From NCBI RefSeq assembly GCF_020742345.1, contig NZ_DYXC01000146.1, forward strand, positions 1 to 40,788: a stretch of 40,788 nucleotides of DNA, written 5' to 3'. The stretch comes from Enteractinococcus helveticum. Lineage in GTDB: Bacteria > Actinomycetota > Actinomycetes > Actinomycetales > Micrococcaceae. The notes beneath the pieces were generated by a model, which was not told the origin of the DNA, made no database searches, and saw only the letters and a list, made by a program, of their open reading frames with translations. Below, piece after piece: positions 35,401 to 40,788 of the stretch (position 1 is its first letter; each line of letters begins with the position of its first letter). A program made the position numbers and the translations under genes.

Positions 35401-35993
35401 ATGAATAAGGGAATCAGTGGGATGGTCAACACGAGGATAACGGCGCTGACCCAGTCGTGCACCAGGATCCAAATGCCCAAGCCGAAGGGGATGATTGCTG
35501 CCGAAACCAGTGCGGGTAGGAAGTCTGTGTAGTAGTCGTCCAGCCCATCGAGGCCTTTGGAAGCCAGGATGGTGTCTTCACCAGCCCGATCGGCGTGAGC
35601 GCCTGCTGCGGCCAGACGGTGCCGGACGAGTTGTTCACGCAGGTGTTCTTTTTCACCCAGTGCCCCACGTGTGGCCAGCACCTGTTGGCCCCATTGGGCC
35701 AGTCCGCGTAGTAAGGCTCCACTGAAGCCGAACGCCAGAGTGGTTAGAAAATGGCTGCTGGTGGTGTATTCCACTAGGGAATCGATGAGTCCCGGTGAGG
35801 TGCGCGGTGAGTTGAACAGCAGCTGCAACAGCTGTGCGGCATCGGATGCGGGCAGTGAGGCAGCCAGGTGGCTGATACCGCGGGCCAGGGCCACGGCGAT
35901 GAGGATCCACCCGGTGAGTTTGACCGCGGCGAGGACGCCGAGCCCCATGAAGGCTCGACGTCCTGTGCGTGAGGTAGGCAGTTCTGGGATCAG
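32409..35993 (-). CDS. cydDC: Fused CydD-CydC thiol-reductant ABC exporter, probable CTG start
   Basis: CydDC exports glutathione/cysteine-type reductants and is needed for cytochrome bd assembly. One polypeptide holds both half-transporters. The CydD half has six membrane segments and an ATPase with Walker A GDASGTGKST (about 438), signature LSPGERRRLGF and LVILDEPTAHLD. The CydC half begins near residue 650 with LSGWLIVQAS and PILYLLAVIVAVRFFGIGR, then Walker A GPSGSGKSTLL, signature SGGQRQRVAVARALL and VVLLDEPTAHLG. The first ATG (35948) falls inside the first helix, after the conserved GRRAF. The upstream 15 codons contain only CTG starts, and CTG at 35993 overlaps the cydB TGA as CTGA, like a coupled ATGA. 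I use it, giving 1194 residues. Confidence 0.93.
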   Translation of the reverse strand: MIPELPTSRTGRRAFMGLGVLAAVKLTGWILIAVALARGISHLAASLPASDAAQLLQLLFNSPRTSPGLIDSLVEYTTSSHFLTTLAFGFSGALLRGLAQWGQQVLATRGALGEKEHLREQLVRHRLAAAGAHADRAGEDTILASKGLDGLDDYYTDFLPALVSAAIIPFGLGIWILVHDWVSAVILVLTIPLIPLFMILIGRFTEHRVDEAASGLHKLSQHLLELARGLPVLVGLRRAGMQRKALADVSNSYQRTTMNTLKAAFMSGLALELISTLSVAIIAVFIGVRLVNGSMELYAGIMVLTLAAEVYLPFRDIGSAYHSSEDGVDALKRAKAQINQPVPQTMRQLLDTKNRHDDAVELRDITIAYKALRRIEDPTYTGPEYLTPQQYAQTKQDKADSDDVEDTASVPRYAVEILEPVVRDFNLRLTRGQYTVFGDASGTGKSTVLKALAGLLTDAEATFDGQTVGLTDRPLAYLSQHPTFVSDTVHDELLLAAQAIQPAAEHETAMRLGLESAGLAGYQARRIDELSPGERRRLGFARVLVRLLVARAQAESQGAWLVILDEPTAHLDAHSAARIRTVLRGLAAGTLPDGSHLPIILLVSSHDELIHHDAHQLVGNTVVGAQFEIGGDETPAEKVESKPTVVDVAPQPSVSLIDWFCFLPLNEGKFISGIGWAVAALLSAALLSALSGWLIVQASYEPPILYLLAVIVAVRFFGIGRAVFRYAERLAVHDAVLSWANRIRLKVWDVLGSQAGQWNRLTRSGGALSVLISDVDQLRDAVPRVIVPIPAAIITWLVSTGIVAYMAPGSWWPALVSGILAFCVVPIVVHFVDAKTTTQLADHRTWLVSAVSRLFGSAADTAGNGMATRAADRFAAADARTSAPLKRSSLAAGLGEGLATMISAWAAIQTMWVAISNGISAPNTALVVMLMLALAEPFGLFSQAARESRLLNHQLSKLLPLLQGNTTPGADWVEVEDVTDTGIDTLHLDDITVGYRPDAPVVLDGLSLTASKGDFVVVTGPSGSGKSTLLAVLLGFLQPLDGTYRLTAATSNPAEALQHVAWCPQEAYLFDSTLRSNLALARDPAQRPTDEELLAVLDTVGLTDWLASSPEGLDTRLGPSGHFISGGQRQRVAVARALLADAQVVLLDEPTAHLGVDEAAALIADLQTALANKIVIMVTHDQRFASMADSLQLH
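33927..33956. repeat. 15-base tandem duplication inside cydDC
   Basis: Two identical 15-base units (33927-33941 and 33942-33956) lie back to back, followed by the first four bases of a third. In the minus-strand frame they encode AALLS-AALLS in the first membrane helix of the CydC half, so the helix is extended in frame by five residues relative to a single copy. Confidence 0.85.
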
Positions 35994-37009
35994 ACCGGCG
36001 TCACCACTGCGGATTCAGGGATGTGCTGTTCGCCAAGGCGTTTGCGAAACGTCCAGTAACTCCAGACGGAATAGGCCAGCACGATCGGTAAGAAGATCGC
36101 GGTGACAATCGCCATGATGGTCAGAGTGTAATCCGACGAGGACGAAGACGTCACCGTGAGATTGTAGGCCGCATCGATCGTAGACGGCAGGACGTTGGGA
36201 AACAGTGAGGTAAAGATCGCTCCAACACCCAGGACTACGAAGATCGCCATGCCGATAAAGGTGAGGCCTTCTTTGCGCTGGCGAGAGGCAAACCAGGAGA
36301 TGATCATCCCGATTACCGCCAGCACGACCATGCTTACTGAGGCGATCTTGGGATAACGCAACACCACACCGATGACCCAAATCGCAGCCGGCGCCAGGTA
36401 GATCGGCAGGTAGCGGCGCAGATGATAGTTGCCGGCTTCGCGAGGCGCGCCCAAGGTCTTCAGCGACAGGAATGCCCAGCCCATGGCCAATGAGATGCCG
36501 ACCACAGACAGCCCACCGATGACAGCCCAGCCATTCAACCATGAAAATGGTCCGCCGATTCGGTCGCCGTATTCATTCAGTGGTAACCCAGTTGAGGTCA
36601 GCGCCAGCATCGCGCCAATGGCGAAGGCTGCAAAAAAGGAGCCTCCGGCCATGCACCAGTCCCAAATATTACGGGCACGTTGGCTATGGGATTTGCCGCG
36701 ATATTCGATAGAGACAGCGCGTAAGATCAGCGCCAGCAGTGCAATGGTCAACGGAATGTAAAGCCCGGCAAACATTGAGGCATACCAATGCGGGAATGCC
36801 GCAAATGTCGCTCCGGCTGCGGTAATGAGCCACACCTCGTTGCCGTCCCACACCGGGCCGATCGTATTGAGAAGTACGCGGCGCTGAGATTCGTTTTTCG
36901 CCCAGCCTTTCAGCAGCATGCCCACGCCCAGATCGAAACCATCCAGCACCAGATATCCGGTCCACAGCACTGCGATCAGAATGAACCACAACGTTGGAAG
37001 AAATTCCAT
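35990..37009 (-). CDS. cydB: Cytochrome bd ubiquinol oxidase subunit II
   Basis: CydB is the second membrane subunit of the cytochrome bd oxidase, the high-affinity, bioenergetically lean terminal oxidase. It has about eight to nine membrane segments. The N-terminus MEFLPTLWFILIAVLWTGYL leads into the hallmark VLDGFDLGVGMLL, followed by GPVWDGNEVWLI and FPHWYASMFAG. 339 residues is normal. It follows cydA by 38 bases, and its stop codon overlaps the likely cydDC start. Confidence 0.96.
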   Translation of the reverse strand: MEFLPTLWFILIAVLWTGYLVLDGFDLGVGMLLKGWAKNESQRRVLLNTIGPVWDGNEVWLITAAGATFAAFPHWYASMFAGLYIPLTIALLALILRAVSIEYRGKSHSQRARNIWDWCMAGGSFFAAFAIGAMLALTSTGLPLNEYGDRIGGPFSWLNGWAVIGGLSVVGISLAMGWAFLSLKTLGAPREAGNYHLRRYLPIYLAPAAIWVIGVVLRYPKIASVSMVVLAVIGMIISWFASRQRKEGLTFIGMAIFVVLGVGAIFTSLFPNVLPSTIDAAYNLTVTSSSSSDYTLTIMAIVTAIFLPIVLAYSVWSYWTFRKRLGEQHIPESAVVTPV

Positions 37010-37047
37010 GAGAATGTATTACCTTTCTATTATTGTTGTGGCCCGCA

Positions 37048-38622
37048 TCAGTATGCGAAGGACAACACGTCGGACGATGGTTTATCGCCGTCATCGTCAT
37101 GGTGTTCATCGGCCAACAGTTCCGGCATAGCCGCCGGGTGACCACCCCGGGTATAACGGACTAACAGCACAATTTCGACCACGAGCAACAGCGCATAGAT
37201 GAGCGTCAGAGCAATCAGCGAGAACAAGATCTCCTCACCACTGACTCCGGGAGACACTGCCGCCGCAGTAAATTGCCACACCTGGTCAACACCGTTGAGA
37301 TTAGGCGCCACGGTAAATGGTTGACGGCCCATCTCAGTGAAGATCCAACCGGTCGAGTTGGCGGCAAATGGCGCTAGAATCGAAAGCCAGGCCATATTCA
37401 TCAGCGTCTTGTCGTGCGGTACGGTGCCCTTTCGACCAATGAACAGGCCGATGGCTGCTGCCAGTGCGGCGATTCCACCAAAGGTGATCATCAAACGGAA
37501 GCCCCAGTAGGTGACTTCCATGATCGGCAGGTATTCGATCTCTGCCCCGGCGCGTTCACCGTAGCGTGGATCGTCGGGCAGGTGAGTGCCGTAGGCTTCT
37601 TCATACTTCGGGATCAGGGTGTTAACGCCTTCAACCGGAGTAGTGAAATCGTTGTGGGCAAGGAAGGACAACAGCCCCGGGATTTCAAATACCCCGACAA
37701 CGTCGTCACAGGTCGTTGCACCGCCGCTGTCGCCGCTAGCAACTGACAACACGGAGAATCCAGTGCCATCGTGACAGGCGGCTTCGGCTGAGGCCATTTT
37801 CAGTGGCTGTTGTTCGATCATCATCTGAGCCTGGGCGTGCCCGGTAAAGGCAGTACCTAAAAAGGCCACAATGGCTATCCAACCGCCCCAGCGAAATGAT
37901 GAACGCCAGCCACGGTAGTCTGCTTCGTCCCGGGCTTTAGAACCCGATGAGCCCACGACGACGTAGCCCTGTTCATCAACCGTATCGATGCCGTCTTTGC
38001 GGCGCTTCCATAGGTGATACCAGGCGATGCCTAATAGCATCGATCCGGCAACTGCCAGCGCCCCAAAAATGGTGTGCGGGAAATGGAGCAGCAAGGTCGA
38101 GTTGGTCATCACAGCCCAGAAATCCACCATTTCGGCGCGCCCGTCAACGAGTTCAATGCCAACGGGATGTTGCATGAATGCGTTGGCGGCCAGAATAAAG
38201 TACGCAGAGATCACAGACCCCAGTACGGCCAGCCATAGGGCCGCCAAGTGGACTCGGGGGTTTACACGTCCCCAGCCAAAGACCCAAATACCGATGAAGA
38301 CCGATTCTAAAAAGAAGGCAAGGAGTGCTTCCAAGGCCAACGGCGCACCAAAGACATCGCCGACAAACCGAGAGTACTCACTCCAAGCCATACCGAATTG
38401 AAATTCTTGGACCAGACCGGTGGCAACACCCATGATGAAGTTAATCATGAAGATTTTGCCCCAGAACTTGGTCATCCGCAGGTAATGTTCTTTACCTGTT
38501 CGATGCCAGGCGGTTTGCATTGCGACTAGGACGATGCCCAGGCCAATGGTCAACGGCACCATCAAGAAGTGGTAGACCGTTGTGATCCCGAACTGCCACC
38601 GAGCTACCTCAAGAGGATCCAT
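37048..38622 (-). CDS. cydA: Cytochrome bd ubiquinol oxidase subunit I
   Basis: CydA holds the three hemes and the quinol site of the bd oxidase. By family comparison H18 (VYHFL) and H183 (FPHT) are heme ligands. The quinol-oxidising Q-loop begins GHAQAQMMIEQQPLKMASAE at 261-280, and GWIFTEMGRQPF (425-436) is the other conserved block. About nine membrane segments; 524 residues, normal. The start at 38622 is chosen because GGGAGGG lies about 6 bases upstream and the sequence MDPLEVARWQFGITT is the standard N-terminus; the frame runs 76 codons further with no family resemblance. First gene of cydA-cydB-cydDC. Confidence 0.97.
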   Translation of the reverse strand: MDPLEVARWQFGITTVYHFLMVPLTIGLGIVLVAMQTAWHRTGKEHYLRMTKFWGKIFMINFIMGVATGLVQEFQFGMAWSEYSRFVGDVFGAPLALEALLAFFLESVFIGIWVFGWGRVNPRVHLAALWLAVLGSVISAYFILAANAFMQHPVGIELVDGRAEMVDFWAVMTNSTLLLHFPHTIFGALAVAGSMLLGIAWYHLWKRRKDGIDTVDEQGYVVVGSSGSKARDEADYRGWRSSFRWGGWIAIVAFLGTAFTGHAQAQMMIEQQPLKMASAEAACHDGTGFSVLSVASGDSGGATTCDDVVGVFEIPGLLSFLAHNDFTTPVEGVNTLIPKYEEAYGTHLPDDPRYGERAGAEIEYLPIMEVTYWGFRLMITFGGIAALAAAIGLFIGRKGTVPHDKTLMNMAWLSILAPFAANSTGWIFTEMGRQPFTVAPNLNGVDQVWQFTAAAVSPGVSGEEILFSLIALTLIYALLLVVEIVLLVRYTRGGHPAAMPELLADEHHDDDGDKPSSDVLSFAY

Positions 38623-38752
38623 CAGGGTCCCTCCCCCACCAGCACAACTTACTGGTGATCGAAACGTAGGAAAGTACACTTGCACTACGCCACTTGTACA
38701 TTTTAGTTCGTTGGGCGCAGATACACCGGCTGCTTTCAGCCAATCCACACTC

Positions 38753-38781
38753 ATCATAACCACATTTCTACACATTGTAGA
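38753..38781 (-). promoter_or_regulatory. cydA: Putative cydA promoter
   Basis: On the minus strand TCTACA (38776-38781) and TATGAT (38753-38758) are separated by 17 bases; each resembles the sigma-70/SigA-type hexamers (four of six and five of six matches). The -35 lies inside the inverted repeat at 38765-38783, so a protein bound there would block this promoter. Transcription would start roughly 130 bases before the cydA start codon. Inferred, not measured. Confidence 0.5.
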
Positions 38782-38783
38782 AA
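38765..38783. promoter_or_regulatory. Inverted repeat 1 (candidate BlaI-type operator)
   Basis: TTTCTACA-cat-TGTAGAAA is a perfect 8-base inverted repeat with a 3-base centre. It contains the TACA...TGTA core that fits operators of the BlaI/MecI/CopY family. It lies between divergent cydA and the BlaI-type gene and overlaps the predicted cydA -35. Confidence 0.75.
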
Positions 38784-38789
38784 TCATGC

Positions 38790-38806
38790 TTCTACATGAC
38801 GTAGAA
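38790..38806. promoter_or_regulatory. Inverted repeat 2 (candidate BlaI-type operator)
   Basis: TTCTAC-atgac-GTAGAA is a perfect 6-base inverted repeat with a 5-base centre. It shares the TTCTAC/GTAGAA arms of repeat 1 and its centre is 24 bases from that of repeat 1, so two dimers could bind side by side. Confidence 0.7.
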
Positions 38807-38825
38807 AATTTTGGCACAACCCCGC

Positions 38826-38834
38826 TACAATGTA
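38826..38834 (+). promoter_or_regulatory. TACA-A-TGTA palindrome and possible -10 of the BlaI-type gene
   Basis: A 9-base palindrome TACA-A-TGTA that shares the half-site core of repeats 1 and 2. It also contains TACAAT, a good -10 match on the plus strand, about 60 bases before the BlaI-type start. No convincing -35 is seen at the right distance. Confidence 0.45.
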
Positions 38835-38893
38835 ATGACGAACTCACCACGGACGCTTCATTCGGCCGGTCATCACGGAGACCAGCTGCGTTG

Positions 38894-39271
38894 GTGACGA
38901 AGATAGAAGGGATCTCATTGGGCGAACTTGAACAAGCAATTATGGATTTGCTGTGGGATGCAGCCGAGCCGATGACCGCAAACCAGGTGCGCGAACTACT
39001 GGCTCAACGCCATGAAAGTGGCCCGGCGATCACCACGGTACTCACAGTGCTTGGACGGTTGCACAAAAAAGGTTTTGTCGTCAAAGATGATGCCCGCCGA
39101 CCTCACGAATTCTCCGCCGCAACCTCTCGCGAAGAACACACCGTACAGTTATTGAATAACGTGCTGGGTTCGGCCGTGGACAAACATGCCGTGTTGGCAC
39201 GATTTATTGGTGGCATCAACCCGTCGGATGCACAAAAAGTCCAGCAGCTACTCAGCTCGCGCGACCAGTAA
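38894..39271 (+). CDS. BlaI/MecI/CopY-family transcriptional repressor
   Basis: A winged-helix repressor: LGELEQAIMDLLWDAAEPMTANQVRELL followed by TTVLTVLGRLHKKGFVVKDD, the recognition-helix and wing region, and a C-terminal dimerisation part. In classic systems BlaI is cleaved when its membrane peptidase partner is activated, which frees the operator. Start options are GTG at 38894 (125 residues, giving MTKIEGISLGELEQ, close to actinobacterial homologues) or TTG at 38918, which has AAGGGA five bases upstream but would remove the lead-in. I list the longer form. It is divergent from cydA, with inverted repeats between, and is followed by its M56 peptidase. Confidence 0.92.
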   Translation: MTKIEGISLGELEQAIMDLLWDAAEPMTANQVRELLAQRHESGPAITTVLTVLGRLHKKGFVVKDDARRPHEFSAATSREEHTVQLLNNVLGSAVDKHAVLARFIGGINPSDAQKVQQLLSSRDQ

Positions 39272-39295
39272 ATACCATTCGACGGGAGATCTGTT

Positions 39296-40261
39296 CTGAC
39301 ACCGTACGGGCTTGCAGTCCTAGCAATCTTATTGGCCTGGCCTGCGCCACTGTGGCTACAACAAGCCAAGTGGCCCTCTCGCGCACCAGGTGCAGCACTG
39401 ATCCTCTGGCAAGCCATCGGCATCAGCGGTGGCCTGTCCTTAGTCACAGCACCCCTGACCTGGGGGCTGCAGCCCTTTGGAGCGGGCATTATTAGTGCAG
39501 GTTCCGAGCTATGGCGCGTCTTCCAAGCCAAAGGGTTCGAAGGCCTGGCCTACGATCCACGATGGCATCCATTAAGCTTTGCCGCCATTACGCTGGGGTT
39601 CATCATCTTTGGACACCTCGCCCTTGTGCTGGTGCACACCGCATATCGAACCTTTACTCAACGCAAGAAGCATCGTGAATTCGTCGAACTGTTATCAGCC
39701 TCTTTGCAGGAACATGACCGTGAGTTGCTCGACGGTTCACACTCGGCTCAAACCACCCGTGTGCTCCCGGTGGATCATCCTCTGGCGTATTGCCTGCCAG
39801 GGTCTAATCAACCTCTAACGATTGTTTCTCAGGGGTTGCTGGATACACTGTCAACGCCACAGCTCAAAGCAGTCCTGTCACACGAAGCCGCCCACCTGAC
39901 ACAACGCCACGATCTGCTGCGTCTGGCGTTTCAGGCCTGGCACAAGGCTGCACCATGGCTCCCAGTCACTAGTGTTGCCGTGAACGAAGTTACCGAGCTC
40001 ACCGAAATTTTGGCCGATGATGCGGCTCTGATGCAACATCGGCAAACAGACCTCACCACTGCCCTGGTTCATACAATTAATACGACCGAAACTTTCACAG
40101 CCGAAGCCCTCCCATCTAAGGCAATAGATGACACCCCGACATCTCGACGGCTGCTGCGTCTGTTAGATCCCGAAGACGCGTTGAGTTCAGGTAAGGTTGG
40201 CCTGGTCGTATTTCTCGCGATCTTAGTGATCACGGTGCCGGCATTCTTCAGTTTGGTGTAA
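39296..40261 (+). CDS. M56-family (BlaR1-like) membrane metallopeptidase, probable CTG start
   Basis: A zinc peptidase embedded in the membrane that would act on the BlaI-type repressor. HEAAH (H196, E197, H200, in LSHEAAHLTQRH) holds the zinc, with E237 in TEILADDAAL as likely third ligand. Hydrophobic segments lie near residues 3-19, 30-55 and 92-115 and at the extreme C-terminus. There is no extracellular penicillin-binding sensor domain, so the trigger is unlikely to be a beta-lactam. The first TTG (39332) would cut the first helix; CTG at 39296 has GGGAG seven bases upstream and restores LTPYGLAVLAILLAWP, typical of homologues. Stop 24 bases after the repressor gene defines the gap. Confidence 0.88.
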   Translation: MTPYGLAVLAILLAWPAPLWLQQAKWPSRAPGAALILWQAIGISGGLSLVTAPLTWGLQPFGAGIISAGSELWRVFQAKGFEGLAYDPRWHPLSFAAITLGFIIFGHLALVLVHTAYRTFTQRKKHREFVELLSASLQEHDRELLDGSHSAQTTRVLPVDHPLAYCLPGSNQPLTIVSQGLLDTLSTPQLKAVLSHEAAHLTQRHDLLRLAFQAWHKAAPWLPVTSVAVNEVTELTEILADDAALMQHRQTDLTTALVHTINTTETFTAEALPSKAIDDTPTSRRLLRLLDPEDALSSGKVGLVVFLAILVITVPAFFSLV

Positions 40262-40275
40262 CCCAAACATTGGGT
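40261..40275 (+). terminator. Small hairpin after the M56 peptidase gene
   Basis: ACCCAA-aca-TTGGGT is a perfect 6-base stem that begins at the last base of the stop codon. It is short and has no T-tract, so it may be only a partial terminator. Confidence 0.35.
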
Positions 40276-40292
40276 CCACTGCAGGAGAAACT

Positions 40293-40379
40293 ATGCTGCA
40301 AGGTGATGAGACCTCACGGGAATCGCGCGGGGTTAAAAACCGCGCTAAGCTGAGAAGTTATGACAAGTCAAGAGACTGA
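40293..40379 (+). CDS. Short leader ORF overlapping the oleA-like start
   Basis: A 28-codon frame with a near-ideal AGGAG six bases upstream of its ATG. It encodes a very hydrophilic, basic peptide (8 Arg/Lys in the second half) with no resemblance to a known family. Its stop codon lies 20 bases inside the next gene, so ribosomes translating it would run through the oleA-like start region and unwind the hairpin at 40325-40345. It is better read as a candidate leader peptide than as a gene with its own product. Unproven. Confidence 0.4.
   Translation: MLQGDETSRESRGVKNRAKLRSYDKSRD
40325..40345 (+). promoter_or_regulatory. Hairpin in the oleA-like leader
   Basis: GCGC-GG-GGTT pairs with AACC-GCGC around a 3-base loop, with a two-base bulge. 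It lies 15 bases before the oleA-like ATG and inside the leader ORF, so translation of the leader could expose or hide it. Confidence 0.4.
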
Positions 40380-40788
40380 AACTCGAGCACCAGTTTCGAT
40401 GCAAGTACACAGAAATGGACAGTCCAACGTGAGTTCTAATGCGGTTTCAATTCACCACAACGCGGCTTTACTCTCTGTGGTCGAAGTGACCGCTCCGTTA
40501 GAAGTCACATCGGATATGCTCGACGAACGACTCGCGGCCGTGCTCAAACGCCTCCGCCTTCCAAAACGGCTTTTAGAACGTGTCGCAGGGGTCACGGCCC
40601 GTCGAATGTGGGAAGGTCCGGAAGACTACGTCCACGGGGCAGCCCAAGCCGGGGTCAAAGCCCTGGCCGAGGCCGGAGTCTCTCCTGACGCTGTCGGGCT
40701 GCTCATCAACACCTCGGTGACTCGCACCCAGCTTGAACCCGCTGTCTCGGTACAAATCCACAACACGATGGGCCTGGCGCCATGGGCT
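40360..40788 (+). CDS. 3-oxoacyl-ACP synthase III/OleA-like thiolase, 3' end outside window
   Basis: The 143 visible codons encode the start of a thiolase-superfamily condensing enzyme. After a variable N-terminus come LKRLRLPKRLLERVAGVTARR, then GVKALAEAGVSPDAVGLLINTSVTRTQLEP and AVSVQIHNTMGLAPWA. The pattern matches OleA rather than the FabH of fatty-acid synthesis: OleA condenses two acyl-CoAs head to head as the first step of long-chain olefin synthesis, known in Micrococcus. The catalytic cysteine should lie just beyond the window. Start could be ATG at 40360 or GTG at 40429 (GGA nine bases upstream). Expected next are oleB, oleC and oleD genes. Confidence 0.8.
   Translation, partial: MTSQETETRAPVSMQVHRNGQSNVSSNAVSIHHNAALLSVVEVTAPLEVTSDMLDERLAAVLKRLRLPKRLLERVAGVTARRMWEGPEDYVHGAAQAGVKALAEAGVSPDAVGLLINTSVTRTQLEPAVSVQIHNTMGLAPWA

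Noticed and set aside
38677..38699. Direct repeat CACTTGCAC/CACTTGTAC in the cydA leader
   Set aside because: Nine-base copies with one mismatch and no dyad symmetry; too weak to call a regulatory site.
38623..38850. A 76-codon upstream extension of cydA
   Set aside because: It has no family similarity, runs through the operator region, and the start at 38622 has a strong ribosome-binding site and the standard CydA N-terminus.

Overview
The window is chromosomal DNA from an actinobacterium, most likely of the Micrococcaceae type. It carries gene families confined largely to Actinobacteria (DUF3000, DUF3159, DUF3710, DUF3093, DUF4193, SepH, DUF5998) and the actinobacterial order yebC-ruvC-ruvA-ruvB-yajC-secD-secF-rel. 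By eye the GC content is moderate, lower than in typical high-GC relatives; a Yaniella- or Enteractinococcus-like lineage would fit, but that is a guess. No tRNA, rRNA, CRISPR array, insertion sequence or phage gene was seen. This is core genome with some less common genes between.

Layout. (1) 1-9642: a truncated gene of AbiEi-antitoxin type, then on the minus strand rel ((p)ppGpp metabolism), secF-secD-yajC (protein export) and ruvB-ruvA-ruvC-yebC (Holliday-junction processing). A clear terminator separates the sec operon from rel. (2) 9721-15866: a membrane-anchored alpha/beta hydrolase, divergent msrB, DUF3000 plus an RNase D/HRDC protein, a Tat-exported Rieske lipoprotein, a small PLDc_N-type membrane protein, an aldo/keto reductase and a small unknown protein. 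(3) 16022-18727: aconitase acnA. (4) 18887-23680: a TRAM-domain RNA methyltransferase, then DUF3159, DUF3710 and dut, divergent DUF3093, and the zinc-ribbon protein DUF4193. (5) 23979-29794: sepH (cell division), a phosphodiesterase-family enzyme, DUF5998, and a large GNAT/acyl-CoA synthetase fusion. (6) 29850-32381: the topoisomerase IV A subunit. (7) 32409-38622: cydA-cydB-cydDC, a complete cytochrome bd oxidase locus with its ABC exporter as one fused protein. (8) 38894-40788: a BlaI-type repressor and an M56 membrane metallopeptidase, divergent from cydA, then the start of an OleA-like thiolase gene.

Two things stand out. First, the cydA/blaI divergent region holds two strong inverted repeats built on TTCTAC/GTAGAA and a TACA-A-TGTA palindrome. 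One overlaps the -35 of a plausible cydA promoter. This suggests that the BlaI/M56 pair, whose peptidase lacks a beta-lactam sensor domain, controls the cytochrome bd oxidase. Second, several genes lack any ATG, GTG or TTG start that would give a full-length protein: RNase D/HRDC (only ATT, with a good Shine-Dalgarno), the M56 peptidase (CTG, good Shine-Dalgarno), cydDC (CTG overlapping the cydB stop as CTGA) and perhaps the PLDc_N protein. Recurrent use of rare start codons here is an inference that needs genome-wide and proteomic testing. Short leader ORFs also precede sepH and the oleA-like gene.

All functional names rest on recognising motifs and family architecture by eye; no database search was run.
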